From Paraburkholderia podalyriae (GTDB lineage Bacteria; Pseudomonadota; Gammaproteobacteria; Burkholderiales; Burkholderiaceae), in assembly GCF_014397785.1 (NCBI RefSeq), contig NZ_VZQQ01000006.1, positions 1-64,000 of the forward strand: a DNA stretch of 64,000 nucleotides, given 5' to 3'. Made by a program: the position numbers and the translations under genes. Below are positions 51,874-61,289 of the stretch, piece by piece. Numbering within the stretch: the stretch's first letter is position 1; each line of letters starts with the position of its first letter. The notes under the pieces were generated by a model. The model ran no database searches, was not told the origin of the DNA, and saw only the letters and a list, made by a program, of their open reading frames with translations.

Positions 51874-53064
51874 TCAGGCTTTGGCCTGCCGCGATTCGGG
51901 TGCCCTGATCGCTTTTTTCCAGCTGCGCTTCATGCGTCGCAGCGGATTCATCACCAAATAGTGCTGCAACGCCGGGAGCGGATCGCTCCAGCGGAAATAG
52001 CCATCGAAAATTTTCGTGCGCTCGCTCAGCAGTTCCGGCGGCAGGTGATCGGAAAAGGTTGCGCGCCACGCGACCGGCACACGGCTCGGGCGCTCGGCGG
52101 GTGGCGGCAGGCCGAGTTCATGGCGGTACGCGGCAAGCGGAATGTTGACGCCGCACAGCGTCGCGATCTCCTCCTGCCAGTCCGTGCGGCCAACCGTCGG
52201 CTCGACCATCACGAACTCGCCGTAGTTGTCGTCCCACTTGTATTCGATGCTGCCCATGCCGTCGAAATCGGCCAGCTCGGCGAATCGCCGCGTCAGCGGT
52301 TCGAGCGTCCCGCGCGCTTCAGGCGCAGCCACGCAGATCGCGGTATTGCCGATGCCCGGCGGCGAGCTCAACACCTTGCGGCCGGTGAACATGCTGACCA
52401 TGTTGCCGTCGGCGCCACGATAGAACAGCGTGAAGTGGATATTGCTGTCAGGCCCCTCGATCCACTCCTGCGCGATGATGCCGCCCGGCGTCGCGAGCAT
52501 CGCAACCGCGCGATCGCGTGCGTGCTGCAGCGTATCGACCCGCACCGCGCGTTCTTTCTCGCCTCGCAGCACGTTGCGCTTGTCGTCCGGTTTCAGCACG
52601 CACGGGTAGCGCAATTCGGACAGCCGTTCGATGTCGGCAAGCCTGTCGAGCACGACCGAGCGCGGCACCGGAAAGCCATGCCGCTGCGCGAATTCGTGAA
52701 AGCGCGTCTTGCTCGACAACATGTTGACGGTGTCGTCGGTCGGCAGGCGGAAGCGATACCAGTGCGACAGTGCCGTCCGATTTTCCGACACCGCATGCAC
52801 CGCGTCTTCGTCGGTCAGAATCAGAACCGGTGGACGATCGAACCGCTTGCTGAGTTCGATCATTTCATCAACAAATATTTTCCCGGCAAAACTCTTTACC
52901 TGATACGCGTGAACGTGTCGGCACCACGACGCCGCGCGGGTCCTCGTATCGACTGCGATAACCGGAACATGGGCCTGCGCGAGCGATCGCGCCACCCCCA
53001 GTCCGTTCAACTCTGCTCCAACAATAACTCCTGCCGATTGACCTGAGTCGTATGCGCTCGCCAT
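51874..53064 (-). CDS. ATP-grasp superfamily ligase in cluster 2
   Basis: The 396-residue protein follows the carbamoyl-phosphate-synthase-like ATP-grasp layout: N-terminal GVIVGAELNGLGVARSLAQA, substrate-binding LPTDDTVNMLSSKTRFHEFA, the ATP-binding YPCVLKPDDKRNVL (about residues 160-173) and the metal-binding end MGSIEYKWDD with MVEPTVGRTDWQEEI. Such enzymes form peptide or ester bonds to carboxylates; here an acyl or amino-acid decoration of the polysaccharide is possible. First gene of the block; the promoter should lie in 53065-53580. Confidence 0.82.
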   Translation of the reverse strand: MASAYDSGQSAGVIVGAELNGLGVARSLAQAHVPVIAVDTRTRAASWCRHVHAYQVKSFAGKIFVDEMIELSKRFDRPPVLILTDEDAVHAVSENRTALSHWYRFRLPTDDTVNMLSSKTRFHEFAQRHGFPVPRSVVLDRLADIERLSELRYPCVLKPDDKRNVLRGEKERAVRVDTLQHARDRAVAMLATPGGIIAQEWIEGPDSNIHFTLFYRGADGNMVSMFTGRKVLSSPPGIGNTAICVAAPEARGTLEPLTRRFAELADFDGMGSIEYKWDDNYGEFVMVEPTVGRTDWQEEIATLCGVNIPLAAYRHELGLPPPAERPSRVPVAWRATFSDHLPPELLSERTKIFDGYFRWSDPLPALQHYLVMNPLRRMKRSWKKAIRAPESRQAKA

Positions 53065-53580
53065 AGTATCGATTTCCTTGCTCCGTACGTGCGTGCACCC
53101 TCGAAGACCAGCCCCGAGACTCCACGCGATCGAATTATCGAATTGGGTAGAAAACCTTTTTGTCGCCTCGCGGGGGCGCTTCGGTGTTAAAGCTGTGTTT
53201 CGGCGGAAAGCGTGCATGAGCGCGGCAGGCGCGTCCTGGCACGCGCCGTGTGTCGAATCATGGTCTTGCGATTTACCGCAGCGTGAGCATTGCGCTGCTC
53301 TCGCCGTGACCTACTTTACGTTTCCGCCTGATCTCGATACGTGCGCCGGCGCACAGAGAGCAATAGAAAGCAGGAAGGAAAAAACCCTTTCGAAAGGCGG
53401 AGAGCCTTATTCCGTAAGGGTTTCGCAGAGGCCGCCATTAGTATGTAAAAACCTTGCGAAGCATTAATTTATTACAACGCGATAATGGCGGAAAAATACT
53501 TTCTAACCGGGTTGTAAAATGCTGGACCGCACAAAATAGACGCGCTGTGAATGCTATTCGCATCGCGTCCTGAAATACAT
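53065..53580. other. Intergenic promoter region upstream of the cluster-2 distal operon
   Basis: About 515 bp without a supported gene. The downstream part (53430-53580) is AT-rich and contains several TATAAT-like stretches. The minus-strand direction is where the ATP-grasp operon starts (53064), so promoters for it are expected here. No known operator is recognised. Confidence 0.5.
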
Positions 53581-54804
53581 TTATTTACCTTCGCTCAAGC
53601 CGCGCTCGAGCGCCGCGACACCCGCCGGCAAATCCACCTTGACGCCGAGATCGACCATCGTGCGGCCGAGCGCATGCACGGTGCGAAACAGGTTGTGCTC
53701 GCGGCACTGCTCGCCCATCTGGCCGATACGCACGATCGGCAGACCGAACGAGCCGGAGATTTCCACCTGATGCTGCCGCGAGATATGCGCGCAAACGTCG
53801 GCGGGACTCAGGCCGTCCGGCACTTCGATGCCGACCACCGAATTCAGGCGGCAATTCTCGGGCGCATATAGCCGCAGGCCCATCGCAGTGACGCCCTGCT
53901 GCAACGCGAGCGAGCATTTCAGATGGCGCGCGAAGCGCTTCTCCAGCGTCTCCGCGCAGACGAGCCGCAGCGCCTCGTGCAGCGCGAGCACGCCCGACAC
54001 AGGCGCCGTATAGTGATAACCGGCGTTGTGCCAGAAGTTTTCCGCCAGCGACGCATCGAGGCACCAGTGCGTATTGGGCACCGTGCGGCCTTTGACGCGC
54101 GCCCACGCCGCGTCTGAAAACGCGATCAGCGACACGCCCGGAATCGACGACAAGCCCTTCTGGCCGCCGGTAATCACCGCGTCGATACCCCAGGTGTCCA
54201 TTTCGAGCGGCATCGTGCTCAGCGTGCAGACGGCGTCGACGATCACGAGCGCGCCAGCTTCCTTCGCGAGCGCGGCGATGTCTTTCAGATGGTGGTTCCA
54301 CACAGTGTTCGACGTCTCGCCCTGCACCACCGTGACAACCTCGGGACGCTCGCGGCGCAGCGCCTCGGCGACCTGGTCGAGACTCGCGACCGTGCGGTCC
54401 GCGACTTCGAGCGTGCTCACGCGCGCGCCGACGCGCCGGCCCATTTCGGCCATGCGGTCGCTGAAGAAGCCGTTCTTGATGCACAGCATGCGCGTGCCTT
54501 CCCACGCGAGATTGCAGATCGCCATTTCCATCGCGCCCGATCCGGGTCCCGCGACGCCGAGCACCCACTTCGACTGGGTCTGGAACACGTAGCGCGCCAT
54601 CGTCTTCACCTGGTTCACCACCTTCGCCATCGTGCCGCCGAGATGGTTGATCACGATCGCATTGGCCTTCGCGACCGCGGCGGGAATCGGCACGGGGCCG
54701 GCACCCATCATCAGTAGCGGTTCTTCGGGAAGGATCGCGTCGAGCGATTCGACGATCGGACAGGGGACAGACGAAGCAACGGTGGTGGAAGTTGAAGTCG
54801 GCAT
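53581..54804 (-). CDS. Class V aminotransferase, serine/alanine-glyoxylate type
   Basis: The 407-residue enzyme is a fold-type I PLP aminotransferase. The Lys that binds PLP sits in ITGGQKGLSSIPGVS (about residues 205-219), preceded by VIVDAVCTLSTMPLEMD. GPGSGAMEMAICNL and GEQCREHNL fit the alanine/serine-glyoxylate group, but substrates cannot be told apart by eye. The start ATG 54804 (MPTSTSTT) lies just beyond a strong inverted repeat in its leader (54835-54876). Divergent from the D-hydroxyacid dehydrogenase gene, with which glyoxylate/hydroxypyruvate metabolism may be shared. Confidence 0.9.
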   Translation of the reverse strand: MPTSTSTTVASSVPCPIVESLDAILPEEPLLMMGAGPVPIPAAVAKANAIVINHLGGTMAKVVNQVKTMARYVFQTQSKWVLGVAGPGSGAMEMAICNLAWEGTRMLCIKNGFFSDRMAEMGRRVGARVSTLEVADRTVASLDQVAEALRRERPEVVTVVQGETSNTVWNHHLKDIAALAKEAGALVIVDAVCTLSTMPLEMDTWGIDAVITGGQKGLSSIPGVSLIAFSDAAWARVKGRTVPNTHWCLDASLAENFWHNAGYHYTAPVSGVLALHEALRLVCAETLEKRFARHLKCSLALQQGVTAMGLRLYAPENCRLNSVVGIEVPDGLSPADVCAHISRQHQVEISGSFGLPIVRIGQMGEQCREHNLFRTVHALGRTMVDLGVKVDLPAGVAALERGLSEGK

Positions 54805-54834
54805 GATCGGTGTGTGAATGTGGAGCGCAGAGGA

Positions 54835-54876
54835 ACGAACGGCCTCGCGGCAGGTACGCCGCTCGAGGCCGTTCGT
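54835..54876 (-). promoter_or_regulatory. Strong hairpin in the leader of the aminotransferase gene
   Basis: ACGAACGGCCTCG (54835-54847) and CGAGGCCGTTCGT (54864-54876) are perfectly complementary (13 bp). The inner 16 bases contain a further CGGC/GCCG pair, so the folded element has about 17 paired bases. It lies 30 bp upstream of the aminotransferase start, without a following T-run. A leader attenuator or a protein-binding site are possible; a terminator is less likely. Confidence 0.55.
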
Positions 54877-55074
54877 CCGATCATTCACTGAACCGTGCGA
54901 TTGCGCAAGTTTTTTGGCCAGGCTAGCCCGCCCTCACGCGCGAGCGGCACCGCCGTTCACCACCGAGCACCGACAGTTACTCTTTCATCGCGAAGTCGCC
55001 TAACATCGTGAGAAAGATAATCTGCTGTTTGCCTCGCAAAAACACGTCTGGAGCACGCTTCTTCGGAGCCTGAC

Positions 55075-56070
55075 ATGCGCATAATCCTGTTCAGCAGTCG
55101 TCAATACGACGTCGATACATTCACCGAGGCCAACGCCGCGCAAGGCTATGAACTGCATTTCCAGGAATCCCCTCTCGACAGCGAGACCGCGATCCTCGCG
55201 CATGGCTACGACGTCGTCTGCCCGTTCGTCAACGACCACGTCGACGCCGCGACGCTCGAGCGGCTCAATGCGGGCGGCACGCGGATGATCGCGCTGCGCT
55301 CGGCGGGCTTCAATCACGTCGACCTCGCGGCGGCCGAGCGGCTCGCCATGCCGGTCGCGCGTGTGCCGGCCTACTCGCCGTACGCGGTCGCCGAACATGC
55401 GGTCGGGCTGATCCTCGCGCTGAACCGGCGCCTGCCGCGCGCGGTCGCGCGCACACGCGAAGGCGACTTCTCGCTGCATGGGCTGCTCGGCTTCGACCTG
55501 CACGGCAAGACGGTCGGCGTGATCGGCACGGGCATCATCGGCCGGGTATTCGCGCGCATCATGGCCGGCTTCGGCATGCAGGTGCTCGCCTACGATCCGG
55601 GCACGCCCGCCGACGAACTGCTCGCGCTCGGCGCGCGCTATGTGCCGCTCGATACGCTGCTCGCCGAGTCGGACGTCGTCAGTCTGCATTGCCCGCTCTT
55701 GCCCGACACCTATCACCTGATCGACAGCGCGGCGCTCGCGAAGATGAAGCGCGGCGCGATGCTGATCAATACCGGGCGCGGCGGGCTCGTCGAGGCGAAT
55801 GCGTTGATCGCCGCGTTGAAGGAAGGCCAGCTTGGCCATCTCGGACTCGATGTCTACGAGGAAGAAGGCGGCATCTTCTTCGAGGATCATTCGAACCTGC
55901 CGCTACAGGACGACGTGCTCGCGCGTCTGTTGATGTTCCCGAACGTGATCGTCACCGCGCACCAAGCGTTCTTCACGCGCGAGGCGATGACCGAGATCGC
56001 GCAGACCACGCTTGCGAACATCGCGGCGTGGCAGGCGGGCACGCCACGCAACGTCGTGCAGGCGGGGTAG
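55075..56070 (+). CDS. D-2-hydroxyacid dehydrogenase (D-lactate dehydrogenase type)
   Basis: The 331-residue NAD-dependent enzyme has the Rossmann motif TVGVIGTGIIGRVFARIM (about residues 145-162), the arginine region INTGRGGLVEANALIAAL and the catalytic His in VIVTAHQAFFTREAM (about 298-312). The N-terminal ILFSSRQYDVDTFTE is typical of LdhA-type fermentative lactate dehydrogenases. ATG 55075 stands after a GGAG. Confidence 0.92.
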   Translation: MRIILFSSRQYDVDTFTEANAAQGYELHFQESPLDSETAILAHGYDVVCPFVNDHVDAATLERLNAGGTRMIALRSAGFNHVDLAAAERLAMPVARVPAYSPYAVAEHAVGLILALNRRLPRAVARTREGDFSLHGLLGFDLHGKTVGVIGTGIIGRVFARIMAGFGMQVLAYDPGTPADELLALGARYVPLDTLLAESDVVSLHCPLLPDTYHLIDSAALAKMKRGAMLINTGRGGLVEANALIAALKEGQLGHLGLDVYEEEGGIFFEDHSNLPLQDDVLARLLMFPNVIVTAHQAFFTREAMTEIAQTTLANIAAWQAGTPRNVVQAG

Positions 56071-56114
56071 CTGTGATAACCGCGGCGCCCGCGAATGACC
56101 GCGGACCGCGGGAA

Positions 56115-56738
56115 CTAGACGTCGTTCTCGCCGCCCGCCGAGGTCGCGCGAATCGCGGTGCGGGCGTCATCGGTAGCGCCGCATATTTCGCGCAGCAATA
56201 TCGCCTCGCGCTCGTGCACTTCGACCGGACACCAGCGCGCGCCCGCGTCGGCCAGATAGCGGGCGCGATGCTGGCCGTTGCGAAACGCCACCACTCCCTC
56301 GCGCTCGATGCCGATCCACCCGAGCAGTCCCGGCGCGCGACGCGTGGAGATCGTCACGTAGGGCATCTGTGGAACGCGCGGGCTTTCGGGATCCAGAAAC
56401 TCGCGAATGCCGCGGACCTTGCCCGCGTGCCATTCGGCGACTGGCTTCAGCACGTAATCGGTGTTGTCGCGATCCGCGCATTGCAGCAGCTTGCGCAGAT
56501 CGACGAGCACGACCTGGTGACGTGTGCCGTCGGTGACGAATACGCGTTTCAGGCGCACATGGTCGTACCATGAATGCTCGCTCAACGGCACGATCCAGAC
56601 CGTGTCGGCGCAGCCCGGCGCGCAGGCCGGCGATGAATTGGGCAAAGGCAAGGACAAAGGCACACTCGGCAAGCCGGCGACAGGACACCAGCGCATCAAT
56701 AGAGCGCTCACGCTACGAGCCAGATGTGACGGAAACAT
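56115..56738 (-). CDS. Hypothetical protein with NGQHRARYL motif (plasmid fertility-inhibition factor-like)
   Basis: The 207-residue protein has a weak N-terminus and a compact C-terminal domain with GIREFLDPESPRVPQM, GWIGIEREGVVAFRNGQHRARYL and WCPVEVHEREAILLREICG. The NGQHR-type motif resembles ParB/plasmid fertility-inhibition-factor-like domains, which link it to DNA or conjugation functions, but this is a motif-level impression. Start is uncertain: ATG 56738 has a weak GGTGG 6 bases before it; ATG 56696 is possible. Convergent with the dehydrogenase gene. Confidence 0.5.
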   Translation of the reverse strand: MFPSHLARSVSALLMRWCPVAGLPSVPLSLPLPNSSPACAPGCADTVWIVPLSEHSWYDHVRLKRVFVTDGTRHQVVLVDLRKLLQCADRDNTDYVLKPVAEWHAGKVRGIREFLDPESPRVPQMPYVTISTRRAPGLLGWIGIEREGVVAFRNGQHRARYLADAGARWCPVEVHEREAILLREICGATDDARTAIRATSAGGENDV

Positions 56739-56830
56739 GACAGCCCACCGGATTACTTACGCTGCATGAGCGTGGTCCAACATCGGCGGATCGACAGGCA
56801 GGCAGCGAGCCTCAGATACCCTTCAAGTTT

Positions 56831-57670
56831 ATGACGATGATAGCCACCGAGCATTTCAATCACCATGTGCGAATCGAGTCGAATAACGACCAGGGAGTCG
56901 CCACGATCGTGCTCGATAGGCCCGCGCGGCGCAACGCCGTCGATCGCCAGGTGGCCGACGCGTTGAGCGCCGCGTTCAGCCGCTTCGAGGGGGAACCCGC
57001 GTGGCGCGCGGCCGTGCTGTTCGGCGCGGGCGGCACGTTTTGCGCTGGCGCGGACCTGAGCGCGCTCGCCGACGGCGCGCGTCGCAATGAACTGCACCCG
57101 GACGGCGGCGGCCCAGGTCCGATGGGACCGACGCGCATGCGCTTCAGCAAGCCGGTGATCGCCGCGATTGCCGGCTATGCGGTCGCGGGTGGACTCGAAC
57201 TTGCCGCGATGTGCGACCTGCGCGTCGTCGAGGAAGACGCGGTGCTTGGGGTGTTCTGCCGGCGTGTCGGCATTCCGCTGATCGACGGCGGCACGATCCG
57301 GCTGCCGCGACTGATCGGTCTGTCGCGCGCGCTCGATCTGATCCTGACCGGCCGCGCGGTCGATGCGCGCGAAGCGCTCGCGTTCGGGCTCGCCAACCGC
57401 GTGGTGCCGCACGGCGAAGCGCGCGCGGCCGCCGAGCAACTGGCCGCGGAACTCGCCGCTTTTCCGCAGGCGGCGCTGCTCGCCGATCGCCGCTCCGCGC
57501 TCGAGAACAGCGCGCTCGACGATCTCGCGCAGGCGTTGCGGCGCGAAGGCGCGGGCGGCTACGCGGCCGTCTTCGCCGAGGGCATCGCGGGCGCGGCGCG
57601 CTTTGCGTCCGGCGCCGGCCGTCATGGCGACACGTTCGACGCGGACAACGCGGCGCCGCGCGATCGTTGA
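56831..57670 (+). CDS. Enoyl-CoA hydratase/isomerase family protein
   Basis: The 279-residue crotonase-fold enzyme shows the two oxyanion-hole regions: AAVLFGAGGTFCAGADLSAL (about residues 58-77) and VIAAIAGYAVAGGLELAAMCD (about 104-124). The usual second catalytic Glu position reads EEDAVLGVFCRRVGIPL (about 131-147), as in many proteins of unknown substrate. Start at ATG 56831; ATG 56837 is an alternative. Confidence 0.88.
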   Translation: MTMIATEHFNHHVRIESNNDQGVATIVLDRPARRNAVDRQVADALSAAFSRFEGEPAWRAAVLFGAGGTFCAGADLSALADGARRNELHPDGGGPGPMGPTRMRFSKPVIAAIAGYAVAGGLELAAMCDLRVVEEDAVLGVFCRRVGIPLIDGGTIRLPRLIGLSRALDLILTGRAVDAREALAFGLANRVVPHGEARAAAEQLAAELAAFPQAALLADRRSALENSALDDLAQALRREGAGGYAAVFAEGIAGAARFASGAGRHGDTFDADNAAPRDR

Positions 57671-57879
57671 CTGGCTTGCAATCGCTCGTCGCGACGCCGG
57701 CCGCGCGTTGCTTTCCACAAAAAACAACACCTTGCCCGCCAGTCAGCAAGCCTGAATTGGCTTAGGTAGAATCCCCTACTGTTTTCTCCCTATCCGGCGA
57801 CAGCGTTCCCCGCCTTCGGGATCGCGCGCCCGGCGCCCGTTTTTTCGCGCTGCTTCATGCGTCACACTCCATCATCGCC

Positions 57880-59037
57880 ATGCCTTTGCCTCTGCTTGCC
57901 CTTGCCGTTGCCGCGTTTGGAATCGGTACCACCGAGTTCGTCATCATGGGGCTGTTGCCCGACGTCGCGCGCGATCTGTCCGTGTCGATTCCGGCGGCCG
58001 GCATGCTGGTGTCCGCGTATGCGCTCGGCGTCACGATCGGCGCGCCGATCGTCGCGATCGCGGTCGCCAACATGCCGCGCAAGAAGGCGCTGATGAGCCT
58101 GATCGGCGTGTTCATCGTCGGCAATCTGCTGTGCGCGATCGCGCCGGGCTACGCAGTGCTGATGGCCGCGCGCATCGTCACCGCGTTCTGCCACGGCGCG
58201 TTTTTCGGCATCGGTTCGGTGGTCGCGGCGGGGCTGGTCGCGCCGCATCGCCGCGCGCAGGCCATCGCACTGATGTTCACCGGCCTCACGCTCGCCAACG
58301 TGCTCGGCGTGCCGCTCGGCACCGCGCTCGGCCAGGCGGTCGGCTGGCGCGCGACCTTTTGGGCCGTGACCGGCATCGGCGTGCTGGCGGCCGTCGCGCT
58401 CGCGGTATGCCTGCCCGCGAAGATCGAAATGCACAAGGCGAGCCTCGTGCGCGAATTCAGCGTGCTGAAGAATCCGCAGGTGCTGATGGTGCTCGGCATC
58501 AGCGTGCTCGCGTCGGCGAGCCTGTTTTCGACCTTCACCTATATCACGCCGATCCTCGAGGAGGTGACCGGCTTCACGCCGCACGCGGTGACGCTGGTGC
58601 TGCTGCTGTTCGGCCTCGGCCTGACGGTCGGCAGCACGTTGGGCGGCAAGCTCGCGGACTGGCGGCTGATGCCGTCGCTGATCGCGTTTCTGATGGCGAT
58701 CGTCGTGATCCTGTGCGTATTCGCGGGCACGATGCACGCGCGCATGCCGGCGATGCTGACCGTGTTCGTGTGGGGCGTGCTCGCCTTCGCGATCGTGCCA
58801 CCGCTGCAGATGCTGATCGTCGATCGGGCAAGTTACGCGCCGAATCTTGCGTCGACGCTGAATCAGGGGGCGTTCAATCTCGGCAACGCGACCGGCGCGT
58901 GGCTCGGCGGCATGGCGATCGGCGCGGGCGCGCCGCTGACGACGCTGCCGTGGGTCGGCGTCGTGACCGCGCTCGGCGCGCTGATGCTGACGCTGTGGTC
59001 GGTGTCGATCGAGCGCCGGATGGCGGTGGCGGGGTAA
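57880..59037 (+). CDS. MFS transporter, AraJ-like drug/sugar efflux type
   Basis: The 385-residue permease has 12 helices and the DHA1 pattern: GIGTTEFVIMGLLPDVARDL (about residues 15-34), SAYALGVTIGAPIVA and FTGLTLANVLGVPLG. The substrate is not known; relatives move arabinose, purines or drugs. It stands alone, 209 bp after the enoyl-CoA hydratase gene. Confidence 0.88.
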   Translation: MPLPLLALAVAAFGIGTTEFVIMGLLPDVARDLSVSIPAAGMLVSAYALGVTIGAPIVAIAVANMPRKKALMSLIGVFIVGNLLCAIAPGYAVLMAARIVTAFCHGAFFGIGSVVAAGLVAPHRRAQAIALMFTGLTLANVLGVPLGTALGQAVGWRATFWAVTGIGVLAAVALAVCLPAKIEMHKASLVREFSVLKNPQVLMVLGISVLASASLFSTFTYITPILEEVTGFTPHAVTLVLLLFGLGLTVGSTLGGKLADWRLMPSLIAFLMAIVVILCVFAGTMHARMPAMLTVFVWGVLAFAIVPPLQMLIVDRASYAPNLASTLNQGAFNLGNATGAWLGGMAIGAGAPLTTLPWVGVVTALGALMLTLWSVSIERRMAVAG

Positions 59038-59444
59038 GCTTGCCGCGTCCTGTCGTGGGGCGCCGCGTCTCACTGGTACGCTGTTGCGGCAGCGCTCGCG
59101 ATCGGCGTCGCTGACGACAACCGCCTCGCGCAGATCCGTCTGCACGGTCTCACGCTTGCGCCGCGGCGCAGGAAATCCTCGGATATCGAATCAAAATTCT
59201 GCCCGTAGTAGCCTCCCCCGCCGATGAAAGTCGTTCACCCGCGATTGGCGCTACCGCGTTGATGGAGCGCACCGCGAACCTGTGGCTATGGGCGCTGCTG
59301 CGCGCGCGGCGAGTTGACGATTAGACGCTAGTTGCTGGCTTTTACGATCTATACGCAGGGTGATACTCTCAACCCACGTTGCGCGGGCACTCGACAAACG
59401 GCCCATATTTTTGTGGCGCCGCCGCAAGCAACGGGGAGTCCGCC
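59038..59444. other. Intergenic stretch, no gene seen
   Basis: About 400 bp between the MFS gene and the beta-propeller gene. Short frames only, none with recognisable products. It should carry the promoter of the propeller gene; GGGGAG lies 8 bases before its ATG. Confidence 0.5.
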
Positions 59445-61226
59445 ATGGTGTCGATGCCACTGTTGCTCCGTGTCAGCCTGTTGGGCGCGGCGATCACGGT
59501 AGCCGCGATCGTCGCCGCGAACTGTGGAGGCGGCGGAGGCGGAAACAGCAGTACCCCGACGGGCACCAGTGTCGGCGCCGGCGGTAGCGGCGCATCGGGC
59601 GCATCGAGTCCGAGCGCGGCGAGCGGCGGCAGCACCACCAGCGGCGGCGCCACCGCCGGCAGCACCGGTACCTCGGGCAGCGGCTCGGGCACGCCGACGA
59701 GCGGCACATCGACGGCAGCCGTGCAGGACGTGCTCACTTATCACGACGACATCGCGCGCACCGGCCAGAACCTCGGCGAAACCACGCTGACGCCCGCCAA
59801 CGTGACGGCCTCGAAGTTCGGCAAGGTCGGCTTCTTCACCGTCGACGGCAAGGTCGACGCACAGCCGCTATTCGTCGGCGCACTGGCGATCGCGGGCGGC
59901 ACGCACAACGTGCTGTACGTCGCGACCGAGAACGACAGTGTGTTCGCATTCGACGCCGACACCGGCGCGACACTGTGGCAGGTCAGCACGCTCGGCACCG
60001 GCGAAACCCCGAGCGACGACCTCGGCTGCACGCAGATCATGAACGTCATCGGCATCACGTCGACACCGGTGATCGACCGTTCGCGCGGCACGCACGGCAC
60101 GATCTACGTCGTCGCGATGTCGAAGGACACGGCCGGCGGCTACCATCATCGCATTCACGCGCTCGACCTCGCGACCGGCGCCGAGTTGCTGAACGGTCCA
60201 ACCGAAATCGCCGCCTCTTATCGGGGCCAAGGCGCGGGCAATACGAACGGGGTCCTGCCGTTCACACCGTCGTTGTATGCGGAGCGCGCGGGGCTGCTGT
60301 TGCTCGGCAACACCGTCTATACGACGTGGACCTCGCACTGCGACGACGGCGGCTACACGGGCTGGATCATGGGCTACGCCGCCGACACGTTGAAGCAGAC
60401 CACCGTGCTCAACGTGACGCCCAACGGCATCGGCGGCGCGATCTGGATGAGCGGCGCGGGACCGGCGTCGGACGGCTCGTCGATCTATCTGCTCGATGCC
60501 AACGGCACCTTCGACACCACGATGACCTCGAACGGCTTTCCGGCCAGCAATGACTTCGGCAATACGTTCCTGAAGCTGGGCACGTCGGGTGGTCTGTCGG
60601 TCGCGGACTACTTCGCGATGACGAACGTCGTGCACGAGGCCAACGACGACATCGACCTCGGCTCCGGCGGCGCACTCGTGCTGCCGGACCTGACCGATGC
60701 GAGCGGCGCCGTACAGCATCTGACGCTCGGCGCGGGCAAGGACAGCACCATCTACGTGCTGAATCGCGACTCGATGGGCAAGTTCAATGCGACGGCCGAC
60801 AACATCTATCAGGAGATTCCCGCGCAGTTGGCCGGCGGCGAGTTCGGCATGCCCGCTTACTTCAACGGGCGCGTGTATTTCGGCTCGGTCGGCGATCATC
60901 TGAAGGCGTTCACCGTGACCAATGCGAAGCTGTCGATCACACCGACGGCGCAAAGCGCGATGACGTTCGCTTATCCCGGCACCACACCCAGCATCTCGGC
61001 GAGTGGCGCCACGAACGGCATCGTGTGGGCCGCCGAAAACGGCACCATCGCGGCGCTGCATGCGTTCGACCCGGTCACGCTCAACGAGCTGTACAACAGC
61101 AATCAGATGGGCACGCGCGATCAGTTCGGCGCGGGCAACAAGTTCATTACGCCGATGATCGCAAATGGCAAGGTGTATGTCGGCACGACGAATGGGGTAG
61201 CGGTGTTCGGGTTGCTGGGTGGATGA
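59445..61226 (+). CDS. Exported PQQ-like beta-propeller protein with Gly/Ser/Thr-rich linker
   Basis: The 593-residue protein has a signal-like N-terminus (LLGAAITVAAIVAANCGGGGGG); the cysteine suggests lipidation although AANC is not a canonical lipobox. A Gly/Ser/Thr-rich linker (about 30-95) precedes a propeller with typical blades: NVLYVATENDSVFAFDADTG (about 145-165), YHHRIHALDLATGAEL and GKVYVGTTNGVAVFGL. No dehydrogenase motif is visible, so an outer-surface binding or structural role is more likely than enzyme activity. ATG 59445 has GGGGAG before it. Confidence 0.75.
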   Translation: MVSMPLLLRVSLLGAAITVAAIVAANCGGGGGGNSSTPTGTSVGAGGSGASGASSPSAASGGSTTSGGATAGSTGTSGSGSGTPTSGTSTAAVQDVLTYHDDIARTGQNLGETTLTPANVTASKFGKVGFFTVDGKVDAQPLFVGALAIAGGTHNVLYVATENDSVFAFDADTGATLWQVSTLGTGETPSDDLGCTQIMNVIGITSTPVIDRSRGTHGTIYVVAMSKDTAGGYHHRIHALDLATGAELLNGPTEIAASYRGQGAGNTNGVLPFTPSLYAERAGLLLLGNTVYTTWTSHCDDGGYTGWIMGYAADTLKQTTVLNVTPNGIGGAIWMSGAGPASDGSSIYLLDANGTFDTTMTSNGFPASNDFGNTFLKLGTSGGLSVADYFAMTNVVHEANDDIDLGSGGALVLPDLTDASGAVQHLTLGAGKDSTIYVLNRDSMGKFNATADNIYQEIPAQLAGGEFGMPAYFNGRVYFGSVGDHLKAFTVTNAKLSITPTAQSAMTFAYPGTTPSISASGATNGIVWAAENGTIAALHAFDPVTLNELYNSNQMGTRDQFGAGNKFITPMIANGKVYVGTTNGVAVFGLLGG

Positions 61227-61289
61227 AGCGGACGGCGAGCCGGGTCATCGCGACACGGTGCGCACTCGGTCGTCGCAACTGCCGCGCGC

